NCBI GenBank assembly: GCA_031278215.1
Contig: JAITKV010000048.1
Location: forward strand, 1-64,000
Source of the DNA: Spirochaetaceae bacterium
Lineage (GTDB): Bacteria > Spirochaetota > Spirochaetia > Treponematales > Breznakiellaceae
Length of the DNA: 64,000 bases
Direction: 5' to 3'
Shown: piece after piece, positions 40,486 through 49,880 of the stretch
Numbering within the stretch: position 1 is the first letter of the stretch
Layout of the letters: every line of letters starts with the position of its first letter
Translations under genes and position numbers: made by a program
The notes under the pieces: generated by a model
What the model was told of the DNA's origin: nothing
What the model saw: only the letters and a program-made list of their open reading frames with translations
The model's database searches: none

Positions 40486-41319
40486 ATGCGTCTGGATGAT
40501 ATTACGATAGTTCTAAGCCGGCCTTCGGAGCCCGGCAATGCCGGGGCGGTTTGCCGGGGAATGAAAAACATGGGCCTGCGGCGGCTGCGGACCGTCGCGG
40601 CGGAACTGGACTTGCAGGAGGGGGGCCGGGAAACACTTCTGGCCCGGGCTATCCACGCCGCGGATGTTTGGGAGCAGGCGGAACATTTTGCCACCCTGGA
40701 AGCCGCCCTGGCGGACTGTGCCATTTCCGTGGGTACCACCAGGCGCCGGGGACGCCGCCGGAAGTTAAGCACCCTAAGCCCCCGGGAATTGGCGGAATTT
40801 CTTAAAGCCCGAACGGGCCGGGCGGCGCTGGTATTCGGCAACGAGCGGACCGGCCTAAACGGGGAAGAATTAGCCCTGTGTAACATGGCTTCTCATATTT
40901 CCGTAAGCCGGGAATGTCCGTCAATTAATCTTTCCCATGCGGTTCAAATCTACACCTACGAACTGTACCGGGCTATGGCGGAAACAGGGGCGCCCAGGGG
41001 GGTGGATATGTCCGGAGGCCTTGGCGGGAAAACCGGCCCCCTGGAGGTTCCCGGCCAATGGGTTCCCATGGCAAAAAACGAAATAGACATCCTGGTTACC
41101 GGCATAAGTACCGCGCTGGCTTCCATCGGCTTTTACCGGCGCCCCGGCCGGACAAGGCAGGAACGGTTTTTGCGGGATCTTATCGCCAGGGCGGGCCTAA
41201 GCCTTAACGAGGGCCGTTATCTAAAAACCATTATTGTAAAGGCAGGAAGGCTGGGGGCCTTGCAGCCCGGCATTTACCCGGACCCTAAAGAAAACCCCGC
41301 CGGCGCTTTTCTTACGTAA
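40486..41319 (+). CDS. TrmJ-like RNA 2'-O-methyltransferase (SpoU/TrmH family)
   Basis: The 277-residue SPOUT methyltransferase has the three knot motifs: RPSEPGNAGAVCRGMKNMGL, ALVFGNERTGLNGEELALCN and CPSINLSHAVQIYTYELYRA. The N-terminal match is to the TrmJ group, which methylates the 2'-OH of a tRNA anticodon-loop nucleotide (position 32). The start at 40486 (MRLDDITIVL) fits the family N-terminus and the promoter; the upstream ATG at 40468 would lie in the promoter. Its TAA and the TAA of the converging gene are both supplied by the palindrome TTACGTAA. Confidence 0.88.
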   Translation: MRLDDITIVLSRPSEPGNAGAVCRGMKNMGLRRLRTVAAELDLQEGGRETLLARAIHAADVWEQAEHFATLEAALADCAISVGTTRRRGRRRKLSTLSPRELAEFLKARTGRAALVFGNERTGLNGEELALCNMASHISVSRECPSINLSHAVQIYTYELYRAMAETGAPRGVDMSGGLGGKTGPLEVPGQWVPMAKNEIDILVTGISTALASIGFYRRPGRTRQERFLRDLIARAGLSLNEGRYLKTIIVKAGRLGALQPGIYPDPKENPAGAFLT

Positions 41320-42079
41320 GCTTAAACACTTTATACAGGCAGAGCAGGAGTTTGTAATAAAAATACGGAAAGATCCGAAGGATCTTCCAGGGTTTTTGGA
41401 AACAAAACCCTACCCACTCAAAGCCCCGTTCAAAGACCTTTCGGGAGGGGCGGCGCTTCCGTTCCGCAAAAACATCGAACAAATCGCTGCACCACAGCCG
41501 GAACCCGGTGCTTAAAAGGCCGTCGTTCCGGGCCAGCCACCGTTCACCGCCCTTAACGCCCTTTCCGATTAAGAGCAGGGACGGGGCGGCTTTTCTAATG
41601 GCCTGAAGTATGGTGGCCTCTTCCTGGTGCTTAAAATTCCCCGCATACCGGCCCACAATGCGCAGCCGGGGAAAGGTCTGGCGGATGTTTTTTTCTGCCC
41701 GTTTAAGGCTCCGTATTTTACCCCCCAGCAGGTACACGGAAAATTCCCGTTTTTCCAAAATCGAAAGAAGGTTGATCACAAAACCAAAGGGCATGTACCG
41801 GTACACTTTCTTTTTTTTAAGGAACCGGGCGCCTCCTACCAGACTTTTAGAGATAGGAATTACCATGGTGGCGCGCTGCACAAAGGGCCGGTATTCGTAA
41901 TTGTTCCGGGCCCGCAGTAGGTCCCACAGGGAAAGAAGGACTATATTTTGCCCCTTTTTTGTTTTGAGGAGTTCATACACGGCGTCCTCAAGCCGTTCCG
42001 GGGCTACAATATCCAGGGGAACCCGTACAAGGCTTATCCGCTCTATTCCTACTTTGGCTCTTGTTTCATCATCCACCAC
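41312..42079 (-). CDS. WecG/TagA-like glycosyltransferase, divergent
   Basis: The 255-residue protein aligns with the WecG/TagA/CpsF family: LRARNNYEYRPFVQRATMVI, FSVYLLGGKIRSLKRAEKNI and RLRIVGRYAGNF. These enzymes transfer ManNAcA, ManNAc or similar sugars to lipid-linked intermediates. The usual GxPKQE-type block near the end is replaced by GKGVKGGERWLARN, so donor recognition may differ or activity may be lost. The start is a GTG with GGAGAA upstream, and the gene overlaps the end of rsmE by 31 nt. The C-terminus is very aromatic and basic (FPYFYYKLLLCLYKVFKL), suggesting membrane association. Confidence 0.7.
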   Translation of the reverse strand: MVDDETRAKVGIERISLVRVPLDIVAPERLEDAVYELLKTKKGQNIVLLSLWDLLRARNNYEYRPFVQRATMVIPISKSLVGGARFLKKKKVYRYMPFGFVINLLSILEKREFSVYLLGGKIRSLKRAEKNIRQTFPRLRIVGRYAGNFKHQEEATILQAIRKAAPSLLLIGKGVKGGERWLARNDGLLSTGFRLWCSDLFDVFAERKRRPSRKVFERGFEWVGFCFQKPWKILRIFPYFYYKLLLCLYKVFKLT

Positions 42080-42918
42080 TGCTTCTCCAGTAATAGTATT
42101 CTAACCGCCGCCGCGCCGTAGAGGGCGGCGGTTTCGCTTCGCAGGACCGTATTGCCCATCCACAGGGGCTTAAACCCTGCGCCCACAAAGCGCCTAAGCT
42201 CGGCCCCGGTAAAGCCCCCCTCGGGACCTACCGCCAAAACCGTTAAAGAGGGGCTAGTACTAAGATAATAGTGAAAACTACCCTGTTCAAGGGGCGCAGG
42301 CCCGGCTTTTTCCCGCGCCGCGGTTTCTTTGTCCGGCGCCGGAACTTCGTGCAGCACGATCCCCAGGGCCGCAGGCGCCCGATCCTGTAGTTCCTTCCAG
42401 TACACAAACAGTTCTTCTTCGGACAGGGGGGAATGCAGCCGGGTGTTGACGGGGGAACCGCTTTGCTGCCGGGCCTCTTTAATGATACGCCGCCACCGTT
42501 CTTCCCGGCCCCGGACTTTTTGGGGAATAGAATGTTCCGCCGCAAAGGGAACCACTTCGGTTACGGCCCCCTCCGCGGCCTGCCTGACGATTAGGTCCAT
42601 TTTGGCCCCCCGCGGAAGGGCCTGGAACAGGTAAATAGGCGGAACCCCCGGCAGCGGGGAACCCCCGAATTCGGGGGCTTCCGCTTCGGGGGCGCCTTTC
42701 TCTTGCCGCCGGACCCCGGGAGGCTCTACTTCGCCTTCCAGAATATGGTTGTGGATGCTGCAAACCCGTACCGTCACCGTTTCCGGCCCCGGAAGCAGGG
42801 CCGTAAAGGCGCTTCCGGGCTTGAGCCTGCGGACATGTACCAGGTAGTGATAATCCCCGTCCTGAAGCCTAATGCGGCCGGCACTGTCCGGCGCTTTATT
42901 TAAAATAAATTGCTTCAT
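42049..42918 (-). CDS. rsmE: 16S rRNA m3U1498 methyltransferase RsmE
   Basis: The 289-residue SPOUT methyltransferase starts MKQFILNKAPDSAGRIRLQD and has the N-terminal PUA-like domain, IYLFQALPRGAKMDLIVRQA, LAVGPEGGFTGAELRRF and MGNTVLRSETAALYGAAAV, all typical of RsmE. It methylates U1498 of 16S rRNA. Low-complexity insertions (RQEKGAPEAEAPEFGGSPLP and PAPDKETAAREKAGPAPLEQ) enlarge it beyond the usual ~245 residues. It begins 4 nt after the ctp-like gene. Confidence 0.92.
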   Translation of the reverse strand: MKQFILNKAPDSAGRIRLQDGDYHYLVHVRRLKPGSAFTALLPGPETVTVRVCSIHNHILEGEVEPPGVRRQEKGAPEAEAPEFGGSPLPGVPPIYLFQALPRGAKMDLIVRQAAEGAVTEVVPFAAEHSIPQKVRGREERWRRIIKEARQQSGSPVNTRLHSPLSEEELFVYWKELQDRAPAALGIVLHEVPAPDKETAAREKAGPAPLEQGSFHYYLSTSPSLTVLAVGPEGGFTGAELRRFVGAGFKPLWMGNTVLRSETAALYGAAAVRILLLEKQWWMMKQEPK

Positions 42919-42922
42919 CCCC

Positions 42923-44404
42923 CTATGATACCAAAGGAAGCGGATCCTCCGCCTCTTCCTGCAGCACCTTAAGGGTTTTGCTGGTCTTCATCAGTTGGGT
43001 ATAGTTGCCGCTGCGAAGGATATTCACCGCCTCTTGAAGCTGTACATCGTATTCCAGGTCATATACCGGGGCAATAACCGTGCGGTTTTGTTCGTTCCTA
43101 ACCAGGCGGCGAAGCAAAGAAGGCTCCAGGCCATAGCGGACATGGATTTCTTCCACAAAGGCATTTACCTGGGCGGCGGACGCCTGGGGGTTTTCCTTTA
43201 CAAAAACGGGAATAACATTGGCCGCGATAACTTCGTTAAGCTTTTCGGTATCCCCGGCGGAAAATTCCGGGAAAAGCACTTCCCGGTCCGGCGGTATCCC
43301 TATTTTGTCAATGTTTACGTCGCTGGGTGTAAAATACCGGGCGGTGGTAAGCCGGAACCCCGCATTTTCCCCCACCGGAAAGATCTTCTGTACCGATCCC
43401 TTGCCAAAGGACTTTTCTCCTACCAGATATGCCCTGCCCCGGTCTTTTAGGGCCCCGGCCACAATCTCGGAAGCGGAGGCGGAACCCCGGTTAATAAGAA
43501 CTATCACCGGCATGTCCTGGGGGACCACCGAACGATGCCCCGCGTTATACACATAATTTTCCGCATCGATTCGGGACTTGGTGGAAACCACCACGCCGCC
43601 ATCCAGAAAGAGCCCGCAAACCCCCACGGCGGCATCCAGGAGCCCCCCGGGGTTGTTCCGCAAATCTACGATTAGGCTTGTACAACCGGCAGTGTTAAAT
43701 TTTTCCAGGGCCTCCCGGGCCCGGGCAACGGTCATGGGGGTAAAAGAAATAATCCGCATATACCCTATGCCGCCTATGGGCTCGTATTTAATTACCGGTA
43801 CTTCGATTATCGCCCTGGTAAGAACCACGGGAAATTCAAGGCCGCCCCCCCGGCGGATTAGAAGATTTACAGTGGTCCCCGGAACCCCCCGCAGCCGGGA
43901 GAGTACCGCATCCATAGAAAGAACATCCGTGGGCTCTCCGTTTATTTCGATAATCAGATCCCCGGGATTAATTCCCGCCCGCCATCCGGGGGTGTCTTCA
44001 ATGGGAGACGCCACCTCCACAAAGGGCGGGGTTCCGTCGGGATTAGTTTCCTGGGGTTTGCTGATATAAAGCCCCACCCCGCCAAAACGGCCGGAGGTGG
44101 TGTCCCGCAGATCGTCCATTTCGCTTTGGGGAAGAAACGAAGAATGAGGATCCCCCAGGGACTCGAACATTCCATCCATGGCCCCCTTAAAAAGCACCTG
44201 GGGGTCTATTTCGTCCACATAGTTTCGCTGGATAAAATCAAATACATTCTGGATAATTGAAACATAGGGGCGCTGACCCTGTGTCCCCGGCAGGTTCTGG
44301 GCCGAGGCCTTGGGAATTGACGCCACAATAAAGGCTATTCCCAAAACCAGCGAAGAAAAAATCCACAGCAGGGACCTTATTTTTTTCTCTGAAAGTTTAT
44401 TCAT
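42923..44404 (-). CDS. C-terminal processing serine peptidase (S41, CtpA-like)
   Basis: The 493-residue periplasmic protease has an N-terminal signal-anchor (IRSLLWIFSSLVLGIAFIVA), a PDZ domain (GVGLYISKPQETNPDGTPPF to LRGVPGTTVNLLIRR) and the S41 core with the catalytic Ser in INRGSASASEIVAGAL and Lys in VGEKSFGKGSVQ. It cleaves proteins near their C-termini, often in envelope quality control. A TATACT/TATAAA -10 region and GGGAG lie upstream. It is followed by rsmE and the WecG-like gene in one unit. Confidence 0.92.
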   Translation of the reverse strand: MNKLSEKKIRSLLWIFSSLVLGIAFIVASIPKASAQNLPGTQGQRPYVSIIQNVFDFIQRNYVDEIDPQVLFKGAMDGMFESLGDPHSSFLPQSEMDDLRDTTSGRFGGVGLYISKPQETNPDGTPPFVEVASPIEDTPGWRAGINPGDLIIEINGEPTDVLSMDAVLSRLRGVPGTTVNLLIRRGGGLEFPVVLTRAIIEVPVIKYEPIGGIGYMRIISFTPMTVARAREALEKFNTAGCTSLIVDLRNNPGGLLDAAVGVCGLFLDGGVVVSTKSRIDAENYVYNAGHRSVVPQDMPVIVLINRGSASASEIVAGALKDRGRAYLVGEKSFGKGSVQKIFPVGENAGFRLTTARYFTPSDVNIDKIGIPPDREVLFPEFSAGDTEKLNEVIAANVIPVFVKENPQASAAQVNAFVEEIHVRYGLEPSLLRRLVRNEQNRTVIAPVYDLEYDVQLQEAVNILRSGNYTQLMKTSKTLKVLQEEAEDPLPLVS

Positions 44405-44509
44405 GAATTCTTTAATCTCCCTTTTATAGTATAGCCGTATTCAAGGGCCCGTTAAACATATTTTTAATTTTTCCGGGCGATTCCTTTTTTTCGGGCAATT
44501 CTTTGCGGT

Positions 44510-45817
44510 TTAGCAGTTTGGGCTGCTTAACCGTGCCGCGGTTTGTTCATTGCTCCGTACCAAGCGCCTGGCCAGAAGTTTTGAAAGAAATATACCATAA
44601 TGGGGGTATTCCCGAATTACGGAGACAAATGCCTTTTGGGTAAGAAGGATAAGTTTTCCCGAACTGGTTGCCTTGATGGTGGCGGACCGGCGCTGGTTAA
44701 GGAGGAAGGACATCTCTCCCAAAAAAATATCCTGGGGGGAAAGGACTCCCACGGGTTTATCGTTCAAGTACACCTCGTAGGTTCCCGAGGAAATATAGTA
44801 CAGGTAATCGCCGGGCTCCCCCTCCCTTAGCACCGTTTGGCCTTTTTTAATCAGTACGGTCTGTTCCTTGGAAAAGCCTATGGGAATTTCATGTTCCACC
44901 GACATCTCGTGCTTAATGATCAAGGCAACCCGATTTCCCTTGCTGTTGTACTTGATTTCATGGGCAATGCCTGCGGCCATCCGTATGCCCCGGCCATGAA
45001 GGCTGTATTCATCCTGTTTGGCTAATTTGTCCAGGTGGGCCTTTACGTTAAAGCCCTGGCCCTCGTCGTGGATGATAAAAATAGTATGATCCGCCTTGAT
45101 TTCCCACAAAAACGACACCTTTTTAGCCCGGACTGCGGGGTCCTTGCACTTTTCGGCGATTAAATCAACGGGAGAAACCCCCTGTTCCAGGGCCCTGGTT
45201 TTTTCGTCATAAGAAATGCCGCAGCTTCCGTGCTCTATGGCGTTTACGATAAGTTCCGCCAGGGCCAGCTGGAGGTGCATCTTGCGGTCGGGGCTTATAA
45301 GCCCCCGCTGCGCCATAATCGTGGCGCCGATACCGGCAAACAGGGGAACTCCTAAAAGATCGTTTTCGATGGTAAAACTGCCGGAGACTCCGTTTAAAAG
45401 GTTCTTGGTAAATTCCCGCTGAAAGATAAGCTGGTAGTTCTGCTCGATAATCTGGACATTTTTTACCAAGTGGCTGCGGATCCGAAAATTATCCAGCAAG
45501 GTTAGGACATTAATGGTCTTGTACTTTCTAAGAAGATACTCTTCCTTGTGCTTCTTATGGGAAAAAAGACCGATAATTCCGAAGTTAAGGATCCACTTGT
45601 CGTTCTGAATATGATCGACAATCTCGTCTATGTCGATGGCGGGATCCGAAAAATTCATTACCACCAGCTCGGGAAGCGCATAATTTAAAAATTCCAGAAT
45701 CTCTTCTTTTTGGGTTAAAAAAAGAAGATCATAGGTATGGTCAGAGATCTGCCCAAAAGCATATTCCACCCGTTCCTTAATTTCCGGATCCGAGTTGATA
45801 ATACCCATTGTACTCAT
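44510..45817 (-). CDS. Signalling hybrid: receiver-like, HATPase (RsbW-like) and cNMP-binding domains
   Basis: The protein of about 435 residues has three parts. Residues 1-120 resemble a receiver domain (LPELVVMNFSDPAIDIDEIV) but lack a clear phospho-Asp motif. Residues 150-310 are an RsbW-type ATPase: LALAELIVNAIEHGS, IIHDEGQGFN and SLHGRGIRMAAGIAHEIKYN. Residues 325-420 are a cyclic-nucleotide-binding domain with FLGEMSFLLNQRRSATIKA, matching the phosphate-binding cassette. It could couple a nucleotide signal to an anti-sigma kinase, possibly acting on the STAS protein at 39037. The start is set at the ATG 5 nt after AAGGGGG. Confidence 0.85.
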   Translation of the reverse strand: MSTMGIINSDPEIKERVEYAFGQISDHTYDLLFLTQKEEILEFLNYALPELVVMNFSDPAIDIDEIVDHIQNDKWILNFGIIGLFSHKKHKEEYLLRKYKTINVLTLLDNFRIRSHLVKNVQIIEQNYQLIFQREFTKNLLNGVSGSFTIENDLLGVPLFAGIGATIMAQRGLISPDRKMHLQLALAELIVNAIEHGSCGISYDEKTRALEQGVSPVDLIAEKCKDPAVRAKKVSFLWEIKADHTIFIIHDEGQGFNVKAHLDKLAKQDEYSLHGRGIRMAAGIAHEIKYNSKGNRVALIIKHEMSVEHEIPIGFSKEQTVLIKKGQTVLREGEPGDYLYYISSGTYEVYLNDKPVGVLSPQDIFLGEMSFLLNQRRSATIKATSSGKLILLTQKAFVSVIREYPHYGIFLSKLLARRLVRSNEQTAARLSSPNC

Positions 45818-45992
45818 CATCACCCCCTTACAGGGCTAATTATACGCCATAAACGCGGAGTTTGCCAATAAGTTTGCCAATATATAGAGACACTAAAAAA
45901 CTGAAGTTTTTAAGCGCCTTCCGCTAAAAAAGAGGGGCCGTCCAATACGCACCCGGGTTATTGAACAGTCCCATATTACCCATCGCAAGCTC

Positions 45993-48905
45993 TTAATTAC
46001 CGGCCATTTCGGGCAGGAGTATCAGTTCCACGGGTCCCCGGCTTAACAGTTCCTTTATCCTTGCCCGGACCTGCCCGGCCATGACGGCCCGGTACAGGGC
46101 CGGCCTTTGAGCCAGGCGGGAAAGCGGCGTATCCGCAAGCAGCGTAAAATGAGCCAAACCGTTGGCCACAAAGGAATTATTTTCCATGGACCGTTCAAAG
46201 GCCCGTACCAGCGCCTCTTTTGATCTGGTAAAGGTTTCCTCGTCCAGGGTTTCAACCAGGGAACCAATGCATTCCCGTACCGCCTGCCGTAGTTCCGCTT
46301 CCCGTTTTGGATCGCAGACAAAGTAAACCGCCAGGGACAGCTCTTCCTGGTAGGGGCTAAGGGACGCCCGGGCCGAAATTGAATAGACCCCGCCCAGGGC
46401 TTCCCGAATCTTATCGTTTAAAATAATGTCCAGGTATTCATTTAACACCAGGACGGCGGCGTTGTCTTCTTCGGTCCAGGGTTTGGAGGCAAACCAGCCC
46501 ATGTAAACAAGGCTCCGTTCTTCCCTGCCCCTGCGGATAAACTTTTCGGCCTTTCCGGGCCGCTGGATTTTTGGATCTACCCAGGCGTCCCACGACTGGT
46601 CCCGGGCGGGGATCGAGGCAAGCCAAAGCTCCACCAGGTTCCGCAGTTTTTCCCGGTCCCCCAGGGCGCCGGCAAAAACCAGCGTATAATCCGCAGGATT
46701 AAGGGCCCCGGCAAAGAAGGCTTCCAGTTCGGGAATTTTTATCCCCCCCAGGTCTTCGATTTCCAGGGGCCGGAATAGGGGGTGGTTTTCGCATACGGTA
46801 CGGGCTAATTCCTTAAAAAAGACCGCGTCGGGATTATCCGCCTCCTGAATAAGGCTGGTCCGGTACTGGTCCAACACCAGCGCCAGGCCGGTTTCTGTTA
46901 TCCGAAGCTGGGTATAGTACACGTAGAGCATTTGGAACAGACTTTCCATGTCCTTTACCGTGGCGGAACCATAGAAGCCCCTGGTAAAGGGGCCGGTCCA
47001 GAACGACAGGGACGCCTGCTTATCCGAAAGGAAGCTTATCAACCCGGATCGGGAAAGGGGCCCCAGGCCCGATGCGCTCTGTACTTCCGCCGCCAACTCC
47101 GCAGAAAACCGGGCCCCGGGGGAACCGTCCTGGTTCCAGGGACCGCCGGTAACACCGCCCTTGGCAAGGGCATAGAGGGCAAGCTCGTTATTTTTATTGG
47201 CCGTTTCCAGTAGGATTATCCGCATGCCGTTGCTTAATTCCCAGACATCCGCCCCCGATTCATCCCGGCGCTGCGAAACAATCTTTCCCGGGGCCGGCGT
47301 ATCCTCTACCAGCGCCAGGACCCCGGTCTGTTCCGCCGGGGGCGCCACTTTAGCGGTCCGGCTTTGACGAGCCATGTCATATATGAGTTCCTCGCCGGGA
47401 AGAAGCGGTTTTTCAGCCTCCGGCGCCGCAATAAGGATTAAAAGATCCTCCTGGGCAAAATATTCTTTAACGGCGCCGTTAACCGTCCCTAGGCTGATAA
47501 AGGGAAGCAGGGCCGATACGGCCTTTTTTTCCCACTCCAAATCCAGGACAACCTGGGTGTTAAGAAAATCTTCGGTTAATTGGGTTACATAGATATCCGA
47601 TTCCCGCCGGTCCTTTTCCGACTCCATCTGTTCCAGGCCCGAAAGCAGGGCCGCTTTAGCCTGGTCCAGTTCCGTTTGGGTAAAGCCATAGCGGATAAGC
47701 CGTTCTTTTTCAAGAAGCAGATGCTGCAGGGTGTCCGTGGTTTTACCGTCCTTGGACTGCGCGGCTATAGCATAGAAACGGGAATGTTCACCGTGCCGGA
47801 TAATCCCGTACCCGGCGCCCATAAAGGGGGTCTCTTCCTGGGAAACCGCTTCTTCGCTGCGAAAATCGGTCATTATTTCTATTAAATTGGCCACAAGCTC
47901 TTCCCGGTAGGCCCGGAGGGTCCGCGTTAGACCCTGGGGAGCAAGTTTGTAATAGAGGTAAACCATAGAAACGGGCAGTTCGGGATCGGTAACCACCGCG
48001 GCTCGTAAAGAACCCCTTTGGGGATCCGGCAGTTCGTAGTAGGGCCGGGTAAAGGGGCCCGCCGCCGCGGGAGCGGTAAAATGCGCGGCCAGTTCCTGTT
48101 CCAGGACCGCTCCGTCAAAATCCCCCACCAGAATAACAGCCATGTTATCCGGGCGGTACCAGGTTTGATAAAACTGTTTTAGCTTATCCGGCTGAACGGT
48201 TTGGATAATTTCGGGACGCCCGATGGGCAGCCGGTTGGCATACCGGGATCCATGGAGCACCACGGGCAGAAGCTGCCGCATTACCCGTTCCATGGCCCCG
48301 GATCTGGTACGATTTTCTTCCAATATTATGGCCCGTTCCTTTTCCACATCTTCGGGCTTAAAAGCTACCGTCCATGTCCAGTCATCAAGGATCGCCAGGG
48401 CCCTTTCGGGAATACGCTTGATTCCCCCGGCGTCCCGTTCCACAGGAACTTCGATACCGTAAACTGTTTCGTCATAGGAGGTATAGGCATTTACCTCGGG
48501 GCCAAAGCGCATCCCCAAGGATCGCAGGTAGTTAACCAGTTCCGCTCCGGAAAAACGCCGGGTTCCGCAAAAGGCCAGGTGTTCGACAAAATGGGCCAGA
48601 CCTTGTTCATCATCTTCTTCCAGAACCGACCCGGCGTTAACCGCCAGGGTTAAATAGGCCCGGTCCGCGGGAAGGGAATTTTCCAAGATATAGTACCGCA
48701 GGCCGTTGGGAAGGGTTCCCTGCCGCAGGGCCGCCATCGGCGGAAGCGGATCGCCGGGGGCGCCCAGGCCTCCGTAAAGGGCCCCCGGAAAGGGGGCAAA
48801 AACCGGCGCCGGATCGGGACTAAGAAGGGCTGCGGAAAAAAAGATAAAAACCGGGAGTAAAACCAGCGAAAATTTGGTAAAAAAGCTTTGTTTAATAATT
48901 CTCAT
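45993..48905 (-). CDS. M16 family zinc metallopeptidase, two-domain type
   Basis: The protein of about 970 residues has an N-terminal signal-like helix (FFTKFSLVLLPVFIFFSAAL) and the inverted zinc motif HFVEH in GLAHFVEHLAFCGTRRFSG, with the downstream Glu in TSYDETVYGIEVP. A second inactive M16 half lies at about residues 540-960. It is like PqqL/insulinase-type periplasmic peptidases that degrade oligopeptides. The start at 48905 gives the signal at the N-terminus; the ORF-track start at 49058 is antisense of the neighbour. A TATACT ends 6 nt before the ATG with no Shine-Dalgarno sequence. The gap 45824-45992 holds a GTTTGCCAATA direct repeat. Confidence 0.88.
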   Translation of the reverse strand: MRIIKQSFFTKFSLVLLPVFIFFSAALLSPDPAPVFAPFPGALYGGLGAPGDPLPPMAALRQGTLPNGLRYYILENSLPADRAYLTLAVNAGSVLEEDDEQGLAHFVEHLAFCGTRRFSGAELVNYLRSLGMRFGPEVNAYTSYDETVYGIEVPVERDAGGIKRIPERALAILDDWTWTVAFKPEDVEKERAIILEENRTRSGAMERVMRQLLPVVLHGSRYANRLPIGRPEIIQTVQPDKLKQFYQTWYRPDNMAVILVGDFDGAVLEQELAAHFTAPAAAGPFTRPYYELPDPQRGSLRAAVVTDPELPVSMVYLYYKLAPQGLTRTLRAYREELVANLIEIMTDFRSEEAVSQEETPFMGAGYGIIRHGEHSRFYAIAAQSKDGKTTDTLQHLLLEKERLIRYGFTQTELDQAKAALLSGLEQMESEKDRRESDIYVTQLTEDFLNTQVVLDLEWEKKAVSALLPFISLGTVNGAVKEYFAQEDLLILIAAPEAEKPLLPGEELIYDMARQSRTAKVAPPAEQTGVLALVEDTPAPGKIVSQRRDESGADVWELSNGMRIILLETANKNNELALYALAKGGVTGGPWNQDGSPGARFSAELAAEVQSASGLGPLSRSGLISFLSDKQASLSFWTGPFTRGFYGSATVKDMESLFQMLYVYYTQLRITETGLALVLDQYRTSLIQEADNPDAVFFKELARTVCENHPLFRPLEIEDLGGIKIPELEAFFAGALNPADYTLVFAGALGDREKLRNLVELWLASIPARDQSWDAWVDPKIQRPGKAEKFIRRGREERSLVYMGWFASKPWTEEDNAAVLVLNEYLDIILNDKIREALGGVYSISARASLSPYQEELSLAVYFVCDPKREAELRQAVRECIGSLVETLDEETFTRSKEALVRAFERSMENNSFVANGLAHFTLLADTPLSRLAQRPALYRAVMAGQVRARIKELLSRGPVELILLPEMAGN

Positions 48906-48961
48906 AAGTATAGTATACTTAAAAATACGCTCTAATGTTATACTGGTGCAGGAGGAAAATA

Positions 48962-49867
48962 ATGAGACTTTTAACCCGGTCTGATTTTGACGGCCTCGCC
49001 TGCGGGGCCCTGTTAGAGTATCTGGGGCTGATTGATGAATATAAATTTGTACATCCAAAAGACATTCAGGACGGATTGGTAGAAGCCACTTCTAACGATA
49101 TTTTGGCGAATATCCCGTACATTAAGGGCTGCAAACTCTGGTTTGACCATCATTATAGCGAAACAGAACGGCTGGGAAAGGACGTGTATTTTGACGGAGT
49201 CTCCCGGCCCGCCCCCAGCTGCGCCCGGGTTATCTACGATTATTACGGCGGGGAAGAAAAGCTGGGCTGCTTTAGTAACATGCTTACATTTGTGGACAAA
49301 ATGGACTCCGGGGACCTAAGCGCCGAAGAAATACTCCACCCCACGGGCTGGATACTTTTGGGCTTTATCATGGATCCCCGGACAGGGCTGGGGCGGTTTA
49401 GGAATTTTGGCATTAGCAACTATGACCTAATGATTATGCTGGCCAAAGCCTGCATTGATAAATCGATTGAAGAAATTTTGGCCATGAAAGATGTTAAGGA
49501 ACGGGTGGACCTTTATATGGAACAAGAAGGGGCCTTCCAAGAAATGATTCAAAAGCATGCCAAAATAGAAGGAAACGCCGTTATGGTGGATCTTCGGGGA
49601 ATGGAGACCATTAACGTGGGGAACCGCTTTATAGTTTACACCCTGTTTCCCAAGCAGAATATTTCTTTGTGGGTCATCGATGGCCGGAATAAACAAAATG
49701 CCGTTATTACCGTGGGCTACAGTATTATCAACCGCAGTTCCACCGTTAATGTGGGAAGCCTTCTGCTTAAATATGGCGGCGGCGGTCATGTTCAGGTAGG
49801 TACATGCCAGGTGGAATATGATACCGCAGACAGGATCCTAAAAGAAATTATCGCCGCGGTAAAGTGA
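48962..49867 (+). CDS. DHH-family phosphoesterase
   Basis: The protein of about 301 residues has the DHH phosphoesterase motifs LTRSDFDGLACGALLEYL, KLWFDHHYSETERL (the DHH) and a C-terminal DHHA1-like LLKYGGGGHVQVGTCQV. Family members hydrolyse oligonucleotides, cyclic dinucleotides or polyphosphate; the substrate here is not determined. Unlike most neighbours it has a strong GGAGG 6 nt before the ATG and a leader from a TATACT -10 upstream (48914 or 48939). It diverges from the M16 gene with 56 bp between starts. Confidence 0.88.
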   Translation: MRLLTRSDFDGLACGALLEYLGLIDEYKFVHPKDIQDGLVEATSNDILANIPYIKGCKLWFDHHYSETERLGKDVYFDGVSRPAPSCARVIYDYYGGEEKLGCFSNMLTFVDKMDSGDLSAEEILHPTGWILLGFIMDPRTGLGRFRNFGISNYDLMIMLAKACIDKSIEEILAMKDVKERVDLYMEQEGAFQEMIQKHAKIEGNAVMVDLRGMETINVGNRFIVYTLFPKQNISLWVIDGRNKQNAVITVGYSIINRSSTVNVGSLLLKYGGGGHVQVGTCQVEYDTADRILKEIIAAVK

Positions 49868-49880
49868 GCCCCTGCAGGCC

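Noticed and set aside
39702-40886. N-terminal extension of the SDR to 40886
   Set aside because: The extra 146 codons are antisense to the TrmJ-like gene; the Rossmann fold begins at the ATG at 40448.
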